In this document: in pieces, positions 54,487 through 62,700 of the stretch | How positions within the stretch are numbered: the stretch's first letter is position 1 | Layout: every line of letters starts with the position of its first letter | Origin: Modestobacter sp. VKM Ac-2985 | GTDB taxonomy: Bacteria; Actinomycetota; Actinomycetes; Mycobacteriales; Geodermatophilaceae | DNA: 64,000 nucleotides | Assembly (NCBI RefSeq): GCF_026967925.1 | Contig: NZ_JAPVBI010000002.1 | Location: 1,045,628-1,109,627, forward strand | Direction of reading: 5' to 3' | Notes under the pieces: model-generated | Told to the model about the DNA's origin: nothing | The model's database searches: none | What the model saw: the letters and a program-made list of their open reading frames with translations, nothing else | Program-made: the position numbers and the translations under genes

Positions 54487-55418
54487 CGCACGGCTCCGGC
54501 GGTCTCGTCGTCAGCGGTGGCCAGCGAGCCGCGTGGATCGCTCCAGAAGGAGAGCAGCACCTGCAGCGTCCGCGCCGGGTTCTCGATGGCGGGGGAGTGC
54601 ACCGCCTGGGGGATGACCTCGTGCCGGGCGTGCAGCCGGGCGGCCATCTCCGCCTGGACCGCCGGGCTCCACGCGTCGTCGCTCACGCCGTGGGCGACCA
54701 GCACCGGCACGCCGGTCGCGGCCAGCTCGGCCACCCGGTCGGGCTCGGCGAGCATCGCGTCGGCCATCCCGAGCAGCCCCGCAGCGGTGTTGGCCAGGAA
54801 CCGGCGGGTGAGGAACGCCCGGGTCGGCGCCGGGACCGCCTGGGCCTGCGGATCGGTCATCGCCAGCTGGTCCAGGGTGTCGCTGACCAGCTGGACGCCA
54901 CCGGCCGCCAGCAGCGGGGGCAGGTGCTCCAGCAGCTCGGTCCGGGGGCCGGTCAGTGCGGCCGGGCCGCTCCCCAGCAGGGTGAGCGAGTGGAACAGCG
55001 CCGGCTCGGCGAGCACCGCTGCCCGGGCGACGAGGCCACCGAAGCTGTGCCCGAGCAGGTGCACCGGGCTGCCGGTCTCCTCCTGCAGTCGGCGGGCGAC
55101 GACGACCACGTCGGCGGCGAGGTCGGCCACCGAGTACTGCGCCGGGTCGTCCGGACCGGGCGACTCGTACTGCCCGCGCTGGTCCATCGCCACCGTCCGC
55201 ACCCCGGCCTCCCCGAGCGGGGAGAGCAACGGCGCGAAGTCCTCCTTGCTGCCGGTGTAGCCGGCCACCAGCAGCACCGTCGGGCCGTCGCCGGCGCCGG
55301 TGTCCAGGGCGGCGATCGGGCCGCCCCAGCCGGGGAAGGTCACCCGGGCTGCGTCGTGCACCGCCAGCTGGCGGAGGTCGTCGGGGGCGGTGTGCTCGGA
55401 GCCACCAGGCAGGACCAT
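54483..55418 (-). CDS. Alpha/beta hydrolase
   Basis: A 311-residue alpha/beta-fold hydrolase. LLVAGYTGSKEDF is the oxyanion region, LLGHSFGGLVARAAV the nucleophile elbow (Ser), and VAHGVSDDAWSPAVQ plus a late His in VIPQAVHSPAIE complete the triad. Substrate unknown. CACACT lies six bases before ATG 55418, a weak leaderless -10. Translationally coupled to the MpaB-like oxygenase, so both may act on one hydrophobic substrate. Confidence 0.87.
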   Translation of the reverse strand: MVLPGGSEHTAPDDLRQLAVHDAARVTFPGWGGPIAALDTGAGDGPTVLLVAGYTGSKEDFAPLLSPLGEAGVRTVAMDQRGQYESPGPDDPAQYSVADLAADVVVVARRLQEETGSPVHLLGHSFGGLVARAAVLAEPALFHSLTLLGSGPAALTGPRTELLEHLPPLLAAGGVQLVSDTLDQLAMTDPQAQAVPAPTRAFLTRRFLANTAAGLLGMADAMLAEPDRVAELAATGVPVLVAHGVSDDAWSPAVQAEMAARLHARHEVIPQAVHSPAIENPARTLQVLLSFWSDPRGSLATADDETAGAVR

Positions 55419-55463
55419 GACCCGAGTGTGCCTCGCTGTCCGGCCCCGCGCCGCCACGGGTGA

Positions 55464-56612
55464 CTACCGGTGTGCGGACACCTGCTCAGGGGTGACGTGG
55501 ACGACGACCGGACCGACCAGCGACGTGCGTCCCCCGGCCGGGACGGCGTCGGCGGTGGACCAGCGCGCCAGCTCGGTCCCGTCGGCGAGGCTGCGCTGCA
55601 CGAACGCGCCCTCCTCGGGCACTGTGACGGCCCCGCCGTCCCCGGTCGCGGGCAGCCCGAGCGCGGGCACCTGCCAGCGCGGCAGCCCGGTCGCCTGGTC
55701 CAGGGCCAGCAGCTGACCACGTGCCCAGAGCAGGGCCACGTCGTCGGCGCCCACCTGCTGCAGCGGTTCGGTCGCGGCCTCGCTCCCGGCCGGGAGGGCG
55801 GGGAGCGGGACCTCGCTCAGCGGCGTGCCGTCGACCGGGGACAGGACGTGCACCCGGTCGCCGAGCACGACGTCGACCAGCCGGTCGACCCCGGCCAGTC
55901 GCGGGGTGTCACCGCCGACCTCCAGGTCCCGGGTCCAGATGACGTCGCCGGCGAACCCGTCCAGCAACCGCACCTGCACCGCCGCCAGGCCGCTGCACCG
56001 CTGCAGCACGACCACCCCGGAGCTCCCGACGTCGGACCCGACGATCCGGCAGCCCTCCGGCGGCGCGTAGCGCCACCGGGTGTTGTCACCCGCCGGGTCG
56101 ATCGTGACGATCCCGGTCGGGCTGCTGGCCAGCAGGATCTGGTCGGTGCTGGCCAGGTCGACGTCGGTGCGGAACCGGACGTTGCGGTACCACTCCCGGG
56201 CGCCGGTCGAGGCGTCCAGCCCGGTCAGCTCGTTGCAGCGCCCCGTGGTGCGGAAGGCCACCACCACGATGCCGTCGACCGCCGTCGCGTCGCAGAGGGT
56301 GGCGTTGGCCCGCCGGTAGTGCCAGGCCTCCTCACCGGTCGCGGCGTCCAGCATGGCCACGCCGTGCTCGTCGGTGACCAGCACCCGGCCGCTCTCGACC
56401 GCGTGCCGCGGTGCCGGGCCGGTGGCCGCCGACCAGGCCTGCGCGAGCTCGGCGGCCGGCGTCTCGTCGGGGACGGCGGCCGGCGGCGCCGTCGTCCGGG
56501 AGGTCGCCGCCACGTCGGACGTGCGCCACAGCAGGACGGCGACGGCGGCCACCACGAGGGTGGCCGCCGTCCATGCCCACACGCGCAGCGGCAGGCGACG
56601 GGCCAGGGGCAT
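55464..56612 (-). CDS. Membrane-anchored PQQ-like beta-propeller protein (Rv3212-like)
   Basis: A 382-residue protein with one N-terminal helix (VWAWTAATLVVAAVAVLLW) and an extracellular propeller built of repeats with A-x-TGxxxW ends: LDAATGEEAWHY, LDASTGAREWYR, LDGFAGDVIWTR and LDQATGLPRWQV. Binding of PQQ is not implied. Cys residues (ATLCDATAV, GRCNELTG, EGCRIVG, QRCSGLA) may form disulfides. It follows rhlE by 14 bases on the same strand, the order recalled from M. tuberculosis (Rv3211-Rv3212). Function unknown; scaffold likely. Confidence 0.85.
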   Translation of the reverse strand: MPLARRLPLRVWAWTAATLVVAAVAVLLWRTSDVAATSRTTAPPAAVPDETPAAELAQAWSAATGPAPRHAVESGRVLVTDEHGVAMLDAATGEEAWHYRRANATLCDATAVDGIVVVAFRTTGRCNELTGLDASTGAREWYRNVRFRTDVDLASTDQILLASSPTGIVTIDPAGDNTRWRYAPPEGCRIVGSDVGSSGVVVLQRCSGLAAVQVRLLDGFAGDVIWTRDLEVGGDTPRLAGVDRLVDVVLGDRVHVLSPVDGTPLSEVPLPALPAGSEAATEPLQQVGADDVALLWARGQLLALDQATGLPRWQVPALGLPATGDGGAVTVPEEGAFVQRSLADGTELARWSTADAVPAGGRTSLVGPVVVHVTPEQVSAHR

Positions 56613-56626
56613 GCGGTGGTGGTGGC

Positions 56627-58309
56627 TCAGGCCGAGGGCTCGGCGCCGCCGCCACTGCCGCCGCGGCCACCGCGCCGGCGGCGACGCCGTGGCCGGCCGC
56701 CCTCACCGCCGTCCGTGGACGCGGCCATGGCGGGAGACCCGCTCTCGGCACCGGGACCGTCGATCGCCGCAGCGGCCCCGGCGGCGGCGGCGCCACTGCC
56801 CCGGGTGCGCTGCCGCGGACGGCTCTTGGGCGGCCCGACCGTGGGCTGGTCGTCCTCGGCGGGGGAGCTGCTGCGGCCCGGGCCGGAGGAGGTGCCGCCG
56901 GCGCGCTGGCGCTTGCCGGTCTCCCCGAGGTCCTCGAGGGTCTCGGCGCCCAGGCCCTCGCGGGTGCGCTGGGCCCGGGGGAGCCGCCCGGTCGCCGTCG
57001 TCGGCACGTCGAGGTCGCTGTAGACCCACGGCGAGGTGGAGTAGGTCTCCGGCGGGTCGGCGAAGTCCAGGTCCAGGGCCTTGTTGATCAGCTGCCAGCG
57101 GGGGATGTCGTCCCAGTCGACCAGGGTGACGGCGACGCCGGTGCTGCCGGCGCGGCCGGTGCGGCCGATCCGGTGCACGTAGGTCTTCTCGTCCTCGGGG
57201 CACTGGTAGTTGACGACGTGGCTGACCCCGGTGACGTCGATGCCGCGGGCGGCGACGTCGGTGGCGACCAGCACGTCGACCTTGCCGGCCCGGAAGGCCC
57301 GCAGCGCCTGCTCGCGGGCGCCCTGGCCGAGGTCACCGTGCACGGCGGCCGCGGCGAACCCGCGGTCGACCAGCTCGTCGGCGACCTTCTGCGCGGTCCG
57401 CTTGGTGCGGCAGAACACCATCACCAGGCCACGGTCCCGGGACTGCAGCACCCGGGACAGCAGCTCGGGCTTGTCCAGGTTGTGCGCCCGGTAGATGAAC
57501 TGCGTGGTCTGCGGGACCGTCGAGCCCTCGTCGTTGCCGTGCGCCCGGATGTGCGTGGGCTGGGTCATGAACGACCGCGAGAGCGTGACGATCGGACCGG
57601 GCATCGTCGCGGAGAAGAGCATCGTCTGCCGCTTGTCCGGGACCATCGCCAGGATGCGCTCGATGTCGGGCAGGAAGCCCAGGTCGAGCATCTCGTCGGC
57701 CTCGTCGAGGACCAGGCCGCGGACCTTGCCCAGGATCAGGTCTCCCCGCTGCGCCAGGTCGAGCAGCCGGCCGGGGGTGCCGACGACGACCTCGACGCCG
57801 GCCTGCAGCGCGGCGACCTGCGGTTCGAAGGCGCGGCCGCCGTAGATGGCCTGCACCCGGATGCCGCGCTTGGCGCCGGCGGCGGACAGGTCCCGGGAGA
57901 CCTGGACGCACAGCTCGCGGGTGGGGACGACGACGAGGGCCTGCGGCACGCCGTCGCCGCCCTCGGCCGGCGGGACGACGCGCTGCAGCAGCGGGACGCC
58001 GAAGCCCAGCGTCTTGCCGGTGCCGGTGCGGGCCTGCCCGATGAGGTCGTTGCCGGCCAGGGCGAGCGGGAGCGTCAGCTCCTGGATGGCGAAGGTGCGG
58101 GTGATCCCGACCTCGGCCAGTGCGGCCACGATCTCGGGGTGCACGTCGAAGTCGCTGAACAGCGGGCTGTCGGGGGCGACGGGTGCGCCGCCCAGCTCCT
58201 CGACCTGCTGCTCGAGCTCCTCGGGAGCGGGCGCACCGGTCTCGGCGTGCTCCAGCTCCGGAGCGGCGGGGGTGGTGCTGGCAGTGGGTGTGTTCTCGGT
58301 GGAGGTCAG
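56627..58309 (-). CDS. rhlE: DEAD-box RNA helicase RhlE
   Basis: An ATP-dependent RNA helicase for ribosome assembly or mRNA turnover. Motifs are the Q motif (TFAIQELTLPLAL), ARTGTGKT (I), PTRELCVQ (Ia), VVGTPGRLLD (Ib), LDEADEML (II), FSATMP (III), VFCRTKRTAQ (IV), VATDVAARGIDV (V) and YVHRIGRTGRAG (VI). The C terminus is a basic, Arg/Gly-rich tail. The first ATG/GTG/TTG in frame is GTG 58144, but that would cut off the conserved FSDFDVHPEI just before the Q motif. Coding-type sequence continues to CTG 58309, which follows GGCGAGAG; this start is provisional. Confidence 0.9.
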   Translation of the reverse strand: MTSTENTPTASTTPAAPELEHAETGAPAPEELEQQVEELGGAPVAPDSPLFSDFDVHPEIVAALAEVGITRTFAIQELTLPLALAGNDLIGQARTGTGKTLGFGVPLLQRVVPPAEGGDGVPQALVVVPTRELCVQVSRDLSAAGAKRGIRVQAIYGGRAFEPQVAALQAGVEVVVGTPGRLLDLAQRGDLILGKVRGLVLDEADEMLDLGFLPDIERILAMVPDKRQTMLFSATMPGPIVTLSRSFMTQPTHIRAHGNDEGSTVPQTTQFIYRAHNLDKPELLSRVLQSRDRGLVMVFCRTKRTAQKVADELVDRGFAAAAVHGDLGQGAREQALRAFRAGKVDVLVATDVAARGIDVTGVSHVVNYQCPEDEKTYVHRIGRTGRAGSTGVAVTLVDWDDIPRWQLINKALDLDFADPPETYSTSPWVYSDLDVPTTATGRLPRAQRTREGLGAETLEDLGETGKRQRAGGTSSGPGRSSSPAEDDQPTVGPPKSRPRQRTRGSGAAAAGAAAAIDGPGAESGSPAMAASTDGGEGGRPRRRRRRGGRGGSGGGAEPSA

Positions 58310-58720
58310 TTCTCTCGCCTCGGTCTGGTGGGGGACCGCGGTGCGTCGTCGGTGCCCGAGCTCGGTCTCGAGCTCCAGCGTTGCCCGACTCGCTCGCCGG
58401 TCCCGGGGGTCGGTTCCGGGATGTTCGATCCAAGCGCCGACGCGGCCAGCAGACCGGGCGTCGAGTGCAGACTGCCCGGGAGACGGCCCTCGGAGGGCCG
58501 GCCTCGAGGAGGTGATCCGGCGTCATCAGCGCACACGGAGGTCGCGCACGAACGGCGAGCCTGGCGGCCCGCCGACGCCATCGTAGCGTGACCAGCCCGT
58601 TAGCCTCGCTGGGCGGCCGTGCGACACGGGTCGGGAGGCGTCGCCCCGGCCGCCGGCAGCGCGCCGGCGCCACCACGGCATCGGAGCGCCGGCGCCACTG
58701 GGGCATGAAGAGGGAGAACC
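58310..58720. promoter_or_regulatory. Divergent rhlE / ferritin-like control region
   Basis: About 410 bases with no supported gene. It holds two plus-strand hexamers, TAGCGT (58583-58588) and TAGCCT (58600-58605), that could start a leader of about 110 bases for the downstream gene, and a CGGCCCT/AGGGCCG hairpin (58484-58500). The minus-strand half would be the long rhlE leader, as is common for RNA-helicase genes. Short open frames here lack coding bias. Confidence 0.4.
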
Positions 58721-59395
58721 GTGACCAGAGTCGAGGAGAGCCCCGGCCGGCCGGCCGCTGAGCCGGCGGTCATCGACCTGCTGGGCGTGCTGGCCTACGC
58801 TGAGCTGACCGCGTTCGACCGGCTCGCCGAGGACGCCCGGCTGGCGCCGACGCTCGAGGGCCGTGCCGCCCTGGCCCGGATGGCCGCGGCCGAGATCGGG
58901 CACCACGACCGGCTGACCCAGCGGCTGCGCGAGCTCGGCGTGGACGTGGCCCGGGCGATGACCCCGTTCGTCGCCGCACTGGACGCCTTCCACGACGGCA
59001 CCCGGGCGAGCACCTGGCTGGAGGGGCTGGTCAAGGCCTACGTCGGTGACGGGCTGGCCACCGACTTCTACCGCGAGGTCGCGGCCTTCCTGCCGCAGCC
59101 GGACCGGGCGCTGGTCGAGGAGGTCCTCGCCGACACGGGGCACGCCGACTTCGCCCTCCGGGAGGTCCGGGCCGCCCTCGCCGCCGACCCCACCCTCACC
59201 GGCCGGCTGGCGCTGTGGGCGCGACGGTTGGTCGGGGAGGCGCTGACCCAGTCCCAGGCGGTCATCGCCGAGCACGAGCAGCTGGCCGACCTGCTCATCG
59301 CCGGCACCGGGGACCTGACCGGGGTGGGCCGGCTGCTCCAGCGCCTCACCACCGCCCACTCCGTCCGGATGCAGGCCCTCGGTCTCAACCCCTGA
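58721..59395 (+). CDS. Ferritin-like-fold protein (Rv3210c-like)
   Basis: A 224-residue, almost all-helical protein of the ferritin-like/MiaE-like group. VIDLLGVLAYAELTAFDRLAEDARLAPTLEGRAALARMAAAEIGHHDRL has the E...E-x2-H spacing of a di-metal site, and later EEVLADTGHADFA and a helix with EALTQSQAVIAEHEQLADLL add Glu and His candidates. Whether it binds iron or acts on tRNA is not shown. GTG start with AGGGAGAA. Divergent from rhlE as in Mycobacterium. Confidence 0.8.
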   Translation: MTRVEESPGRPAAEPAVIDLLGVLAYAELTAFDRLAEDARLAPTLEGRAALARMAAAEIGHHDRLTQRLRELGVDVARAMTPFVAALDAFHDGTRASTWLEGLVKAYVGDGLATDFYREVAAFLPQPDRALVEEVLADTGHADFALREVRAALAADPTLTGRLALWARRLVGEALTQSQAVIAEHEQLADLLIAGTGDLTGVGRLLQRLTTAHSVRMQALGLNP

Positions 59396-59412
59396 GCAGG
59401 GCCCGGACGTGC

Positions 59413-59447
59413 GACAGGGCGCCGCCGCGGTACGGCGACGCCCTGTC
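59413..59447. terminator. Bidirectional hairpin terminator
   Basis: GACAGGGCG/CGCCCTGTC outer arms with a GCCG/CGGC inner stem, between the convergent ferritin-like and DUF3107 genes. Confidence 0.75.
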
Positions 59448-59464
59448 GGCGTTCGTGCGGTCGA

Positions 59465-59695
59465 TCAGCTGCTGATGAAGCCCACCCGGCGCTGGTCGGC
59501 CTCGGCGATCTCGACGTAGGCGATCCGGTCGGTCGGGACGACGATGCGCCGACCGCGTTCGTCCACCAGCGTGAGCAGGCCGTCCTTGGACCCGGTCATG
59601 GCCTTGGACACCTCGGCCGCGATCTCGTCCGGGCTCTTGGGGCTGTCGATGACCAGCTCGCGGGGGGAGTGTTGGACACCGATCTTTACTTCCAC
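59465..59695 (-). CDS. DUF3107 family protein (TB9.4-like)
   Basis: A 76-residue actinobacterial protein. VEVKIGVQHSPRELVIDSPKSPDEIAAEVSKAM and the end DRIAYVEIAEADQRRVGF match the family across its length. Small alpha/beta fold; it lies beside the TetR gene as in M. tuberculosis (Rv3208A-Rv3208). Function unknown. GTG start with GAGGAGG about nine bases upstream. Confidence 0.9.
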   Translation of the reverse strand: MEVKIGVQHSPRELVIDSPKSPDEIAAEVSKAMTGSKDGLLTLVDERGRRIVVPTDRIAYVEIAEADQRRVGFISS

Positions 59696-59772
59696 GCGGG
59701 GATGCCTCCTCAGGTCCGGCTACTGACCACCCACGCTAGTCCAGCCCGGCGGCAGGCATCCGGTCCAGCCGG

Positions 59773-60441
59773 TCAGCCGTCAGCGAACGTGGACGGTCCG
59801 TCGGCGTCCTCACGCAGCGGGAAGCCCGACATGCCGCGCCAGCCCAGGGACGACGCGAGCGCCACGGCCTCGTCCCGGGACACGGTGCCCTTGCGGGCCA
59901 GCCACCACCGGGCGCTGGTCTCGGCCAGCCCGGTCATCCCCGCGGACAGCAGCAGCGCCCGCTCGGGGTCCGCGCCGGTCTCCATCGCGATGACCTCGGC
60001 GATGGCCTCGATGCACTGCCGGGCGCCGCGGTCGGCGATCCGCCGGACGTCGGGGTCGTTGCGCAGGTCGGACTCGAACACCAGCCGGAACGCCTCGCCG
60101 TCGGCGTCCACGAAGTCGAAGTAGGCGCCGACCGCACCGTCGACCCGCTCGCGGTTGTCCTCGGTGCCGGCCATCGCCTCGCGCACCCGGTCGGTGAGCT
60201 CGTCGACCTGCTGTTCCAGCAGCGCCAGGTAGAGCTCCCGCTTGCCGGGGAAGTGCTGGTAGAGCACCGGCTTGCTGACCCCGGCCCGGTCGGCGATGTC
60301 GTCCATCGCCGCGGCGTGGAACCCCTGGGCGACGAAGACGTCCTGCGCGGCCCGCAGCAGCTGCAGGCGCCGGGCACCGCGCGGCAGCCGGGCGGTGCGG
60401 CGGGCGGCCGGCGGCACGGGTACGGGTCGGCTGGGTCGCAT
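59773..60441 (-). CDS. TetR-family regulator (Rv3208-like)
   Basis: A 222-residue repressor. The helix-turn-helix is RRLQLLRAAQDVFVAQGFHAAAMDDIADRAGVSKPVLYQHFPGKRELYLALL, and the C-terminal ligand domain includes YFDFVDADGEAFRLVFESDLRNDPDVR. Basic N-terminal extension of about 20 residues. It is divergent from an alpha/beta hydrolase gene across about 90 bases, which is its most likely target along with itself. Ligand unknown. Confidence 0.92.
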   Translation of the reverse strand: MRPSRPVPVPPAARRTARLPRGARRLQLLRAAQDVFVAQGFHAAAMDDIADRAGVSKPVLYQHFPGKRELYLALLEQQVDELTDRVREAMAGTEDNRERVDGAVGAYFDFVDADGEAFRLVFESDLRNDPDVRRIADRGARQCIEAIAEVIAMETGADPERALLLSAGMTGLAETSARWWLARKGTVSRDEAVALASSLGWRGMSGFPLREDADGPSTFADG

Positions 60442-60521
60442 GGCCCGGCGATGTTACCGGCGCGCCGCACGGACGACGCCCGGCCCCGGTCCGTTCGCCG
60501 CGGCGCCTCGGCGCGGTGATC

Positions 60522-60527
60522 TACCGT
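60522..60527 (+). promoter_or_regulatory. -10 hexamer for leaderless hydrolase gene
   Basis: TACCGT lies seven bases before GTG 60535. The TetR gene starts on the other strand about 90 bases away, so a TetR operator may overlap it. Confidence 0.55.
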
Positions 60528-60534
60528 CGGGTAG

Positions 60535-61575
60535 GTGACCGACGCCCGGCTGTCCTCGGTGCCGCTGCCGCGGCCCGGTGCCCTCCTCCCGCCCTGGCCC
60601 GGTGCGATGGTGCCGATCACCGGCGGCGAGGTCTTCGTCCGGCACACGCCCTGGTGCGGCCCGCTGCCGGGCGGCGACCCGGTCGAGGGAGAGGCGCCGC
60701 ACGAGCGGGCGCTCTACGTCCACGGGCTGGGCGGCGCCTCGACCAACTGGACCGACCTGGCGGCGTTGCTCGCCGTCCGGTTCGACGGCTGGGCCCTCGA
60801 CCTGCCCGGGTTCGGCCAGTCGGCGCCGCCGCCCCGTTACTCCATCCACCGGCACGTCCAGGCGGTCGTCGACGTCCTGGAGTGGATCGTCGCCCGGCCC
60901 GGCCCCGGGCAGGGCCGCCCCGTGCACCTGGTGGGCAACTCCCTCGGCGGCCTGGTCAGCGTGTGGGTCGCCGCCCGCCGTCCGGACCTGGTCGCGACCC
61001 TCACCCTGATCTCCGCCGCCATGCCGGTCTACCGGGTCCCGGCGGCGTTCGACCGGGCGATCGCGCTGGTGCTGCTGCCCGGCGTCCCGGCGCTGGCCGA
61101 ACGGCGGCTCGCCGGCGCCAGCCCCGAGCAGCGTGTGCGCGGGCTGCTGCAGATGTGCTTCGGCGACCCGAGCCGGGTGCCGCCGGAGCGGGTCGCCGAG
61201 GCGGTGGAGGAGACCCGGCGCCGGGACGCGCAGCCCTGGGCGGGCCAGGCGCTCACCCGCAGCCTGCGCGGCCTGATGAGCTCCTACCTGCGGGTGGGGC
61301 GGGCCAACGCCTGGCGGATGGCCCGCTCGGTGCGGGCGCCGTCCCTGGTGGTCTGGGGCGACCGGGACAAGCTGGTCGACCCCGAGCTCGCGCCGAGACT
61401 GGCCGAGGTGCTCCCCGACGCCCGGTTGCAGGTGCAGGCGGGCATCGGGCACCTGGCGATGCTGGAGGCCCCGGAGCCCACGGCCCGGGCGGTGCTCGGC
61501 CTGGCCGAGGACGCCGCACGGGAGAGCGAGCGGGACCGCGCCGACGGTGCCGACCTCCCCACCGGACAGGTGTGA
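60535..61575 (+). CDS. Alpha/beta hydrolase
   Basis: A 346-residue alpha/beta-fold hydrolase. LYVHGLGGASTNWTDLAALL is the oxyanion region, DLPGFGQSAPPPRYS the usual loop, VHLVGNSLGGLVSVWVAARRP the nucleophile elbow (Ser), VVWGDRDKLVDPEL the Asp and GIGHLAMLEAPE the His. Possibly lipase- or esterase-like; substrate unknown. The adjacent divergent TetR gene suggests induced expression. Leaderless GTG start. Confidence 0.9.
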   Translation: MTDARLSSVPLPRPGALLPPWPGAMVPITGGEVFVRHTPWCGPLPGGDPVEGEAPHERALYVHGLGGASTNWTDLAALLAVRFDGWALDLPGFGQSAPPPRYSIHRHVQAVVDVLEWIVARPGPGQGRPVHLVGNSLGGLVSVWVAARRPDLVATLTLISAAMPVYRVPAAFDRAIALVLLPGVPALAERRLAGASPEQRVRGLLQMCFGDPSRVPPERVAEAVEETRRRDAQPWAGQALTRSLRGLMSSYLRVGRANAWRMARSVRAPSLVVWGDRDKLVDPELAPRLAEVLPDARLQVQAGIGHLAMLEAPEPTARAVLGLAEDAARESERDRADGADLPTGQV

Positions 61576-61620
61576 CCGACCTCCGCCGGACGACGCCGCA
61601 CCGGGTCTGCGTCTCCCGGG

Positions 61621-62565
61621 GTGCCGCTGCGTCGTGAGATCCTGGCCGCCGTGACGAGCTCGGGACGCCGCCCGTCCGGACGACGGCCGGGAGCCGAACC
61701 GCTGGTCGCCCGCCGCGACCCGGCCCGCTCCGTGCGCCCCGTCGTGCCGCCGCGCGGCCGGTTCCGCCGGTTCGTCCGCCGGTACGGCTGGCGGGCCTAC
61801 GCCGTGCCGTTGTTGGCCATCGCCACCCTGGTGACCCTGGTCGACGTCGTCCGGCCGGGCGGCGGGGGCGCCGCCCCGACGTCGACGGCCGCGGTCGACG
61901 TCTCCGCGCCGACCACCCCGATCGCCCCGCAGGTCACCGAGGCCGAGGGGGAGGGGATGCCGTCCGCGGCGTCCAGCACACCGACGCCGGCCTCGGCGGA
62001 GCCCGTTCCCGCCGCACCGACCTACGTCGAGCAGGGCGCCGGGAGCGTGAGCGTGGTCGACGGCACGTCCGGGGTGTACGGCACCGGACCGCTGGAGCGC
62101 TTCGTCGTGGAGATCGAGGACGGCATCGGCGTCGACGGCGCCGCCTTCGCCGCCGCCGTCGAGGCCACCCTCAGCGATCCCCGAGGGTGGGGGAACGGTG
62201 GCCGGCTGTCCTTCCAGCGGGTGGGTGCCGCCGAGGCCGCTGCCGGCGCCTACGAGTTCCGGGTCAGCCTGGTCAGCCCCGGCAGCATGGAGGTCTACTG
62301 CCCCGGCGTCGGCACCGGCGGCTACACCTCCTGCCGCTACGGCGAGCGGGCGGTCATCAACCTGGCCCGCTGGGAGACCGCCGTCCCCGACTACGGCGGG
62401 GACATCGCCACCTACCGCCAGTACGTGGTCAACCACGAGGTCGGGCACGCCCTCGGTCAGGGTCACCAGCCCTGCCCCGGCGCCGGGCAGCTGGCCCCGG
62501 TGATGCAGCAGCAGACGCTCGGCCTGCAGACCTGCGTGAAGAACGCCTGGCCGTTCCCTTCCTGA
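61621..62565 (+). CDS. DUF3152 zincin-like membrane-anchored protein (Rv3207c-like)
   Basis: A 314-residue protein with a basic N terminus, one membrane helix (YAVPLLAIATLVTLVDVV, about residues 60-77), a Thr/Pro/Ala linker and an extracellular domain (about 130-314). The domain holds the zinc-protease motif NHEVGHALGQGH (near 272), with a third His after HExxH, and CPGVGTGGYTSCRYGERAVINLARW with likely disulfides. Probably an extracytoplasmic metallopeptidase of unknown substrate. GTG 61621 or GTG 61651 is the start; neither has a strong ribosome-binding site. Confidence 0.87.
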   Translation: MPLRREILAAVTSSGRRPSGRRPGAEPLVARRDPARSVRPVVPPRGRFRRFVRRYGWRAYAVPLLAIATLVTLVDVVRPGGGGAAPTSTAAVDVSAPTTPIAPQVTEAEGEGMPSAASSTPTPASAEPVPAAPTYVEQGAGSVSVVDGTSGVYGTGPLERFVVEIEDGIGVDGAAFAAAVEATLSDPRGWGNGGRLSFQRVGAAEAAAGAYEFRVSLVSPGSMEVYCPGVGTGGYTSCRYGERAVINLARWETAVPDYGGDIATYRQYVVNHEVGHALGQGHQPCPGAGQLAPVMQQQTLGLQTCVKNAWPFPS

Positions 62566-62630
62566 ACGTCCGGACCACACCCCGGCCAGGTGCCGTTCTC
62601 GAAGGGCTCCCGACGGACGCGCAGCGGGTC

Positions 62631-62636
62631 TAGGGT
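62631..62636 (+). promoter_or_regulatory. -10 hexamer of ABC exporter operon
   Basis: TAGGGT would start transcription near 62643. The leader of about 58 bases ends in GGAGGG five bases before the ATG. Confidence 0.5.
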
Positions 62637-62700
62637 CCCTGCTGGTGCGCCGGGAAGCCTGGTCGGCAGTCGTGTTCCCGACTGCGATCGGAGGGCTCCG

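Noticed and set aside
58306-58581. A 91-residue minus-strand open frame just upstream of rhlE, as a frameshifted rhlE N terminus
   Set aside because: Its sequence has no helicase resemblance. The rhlE frame itself stays open upstream, so a non-standard start is simpler than a frameshift.
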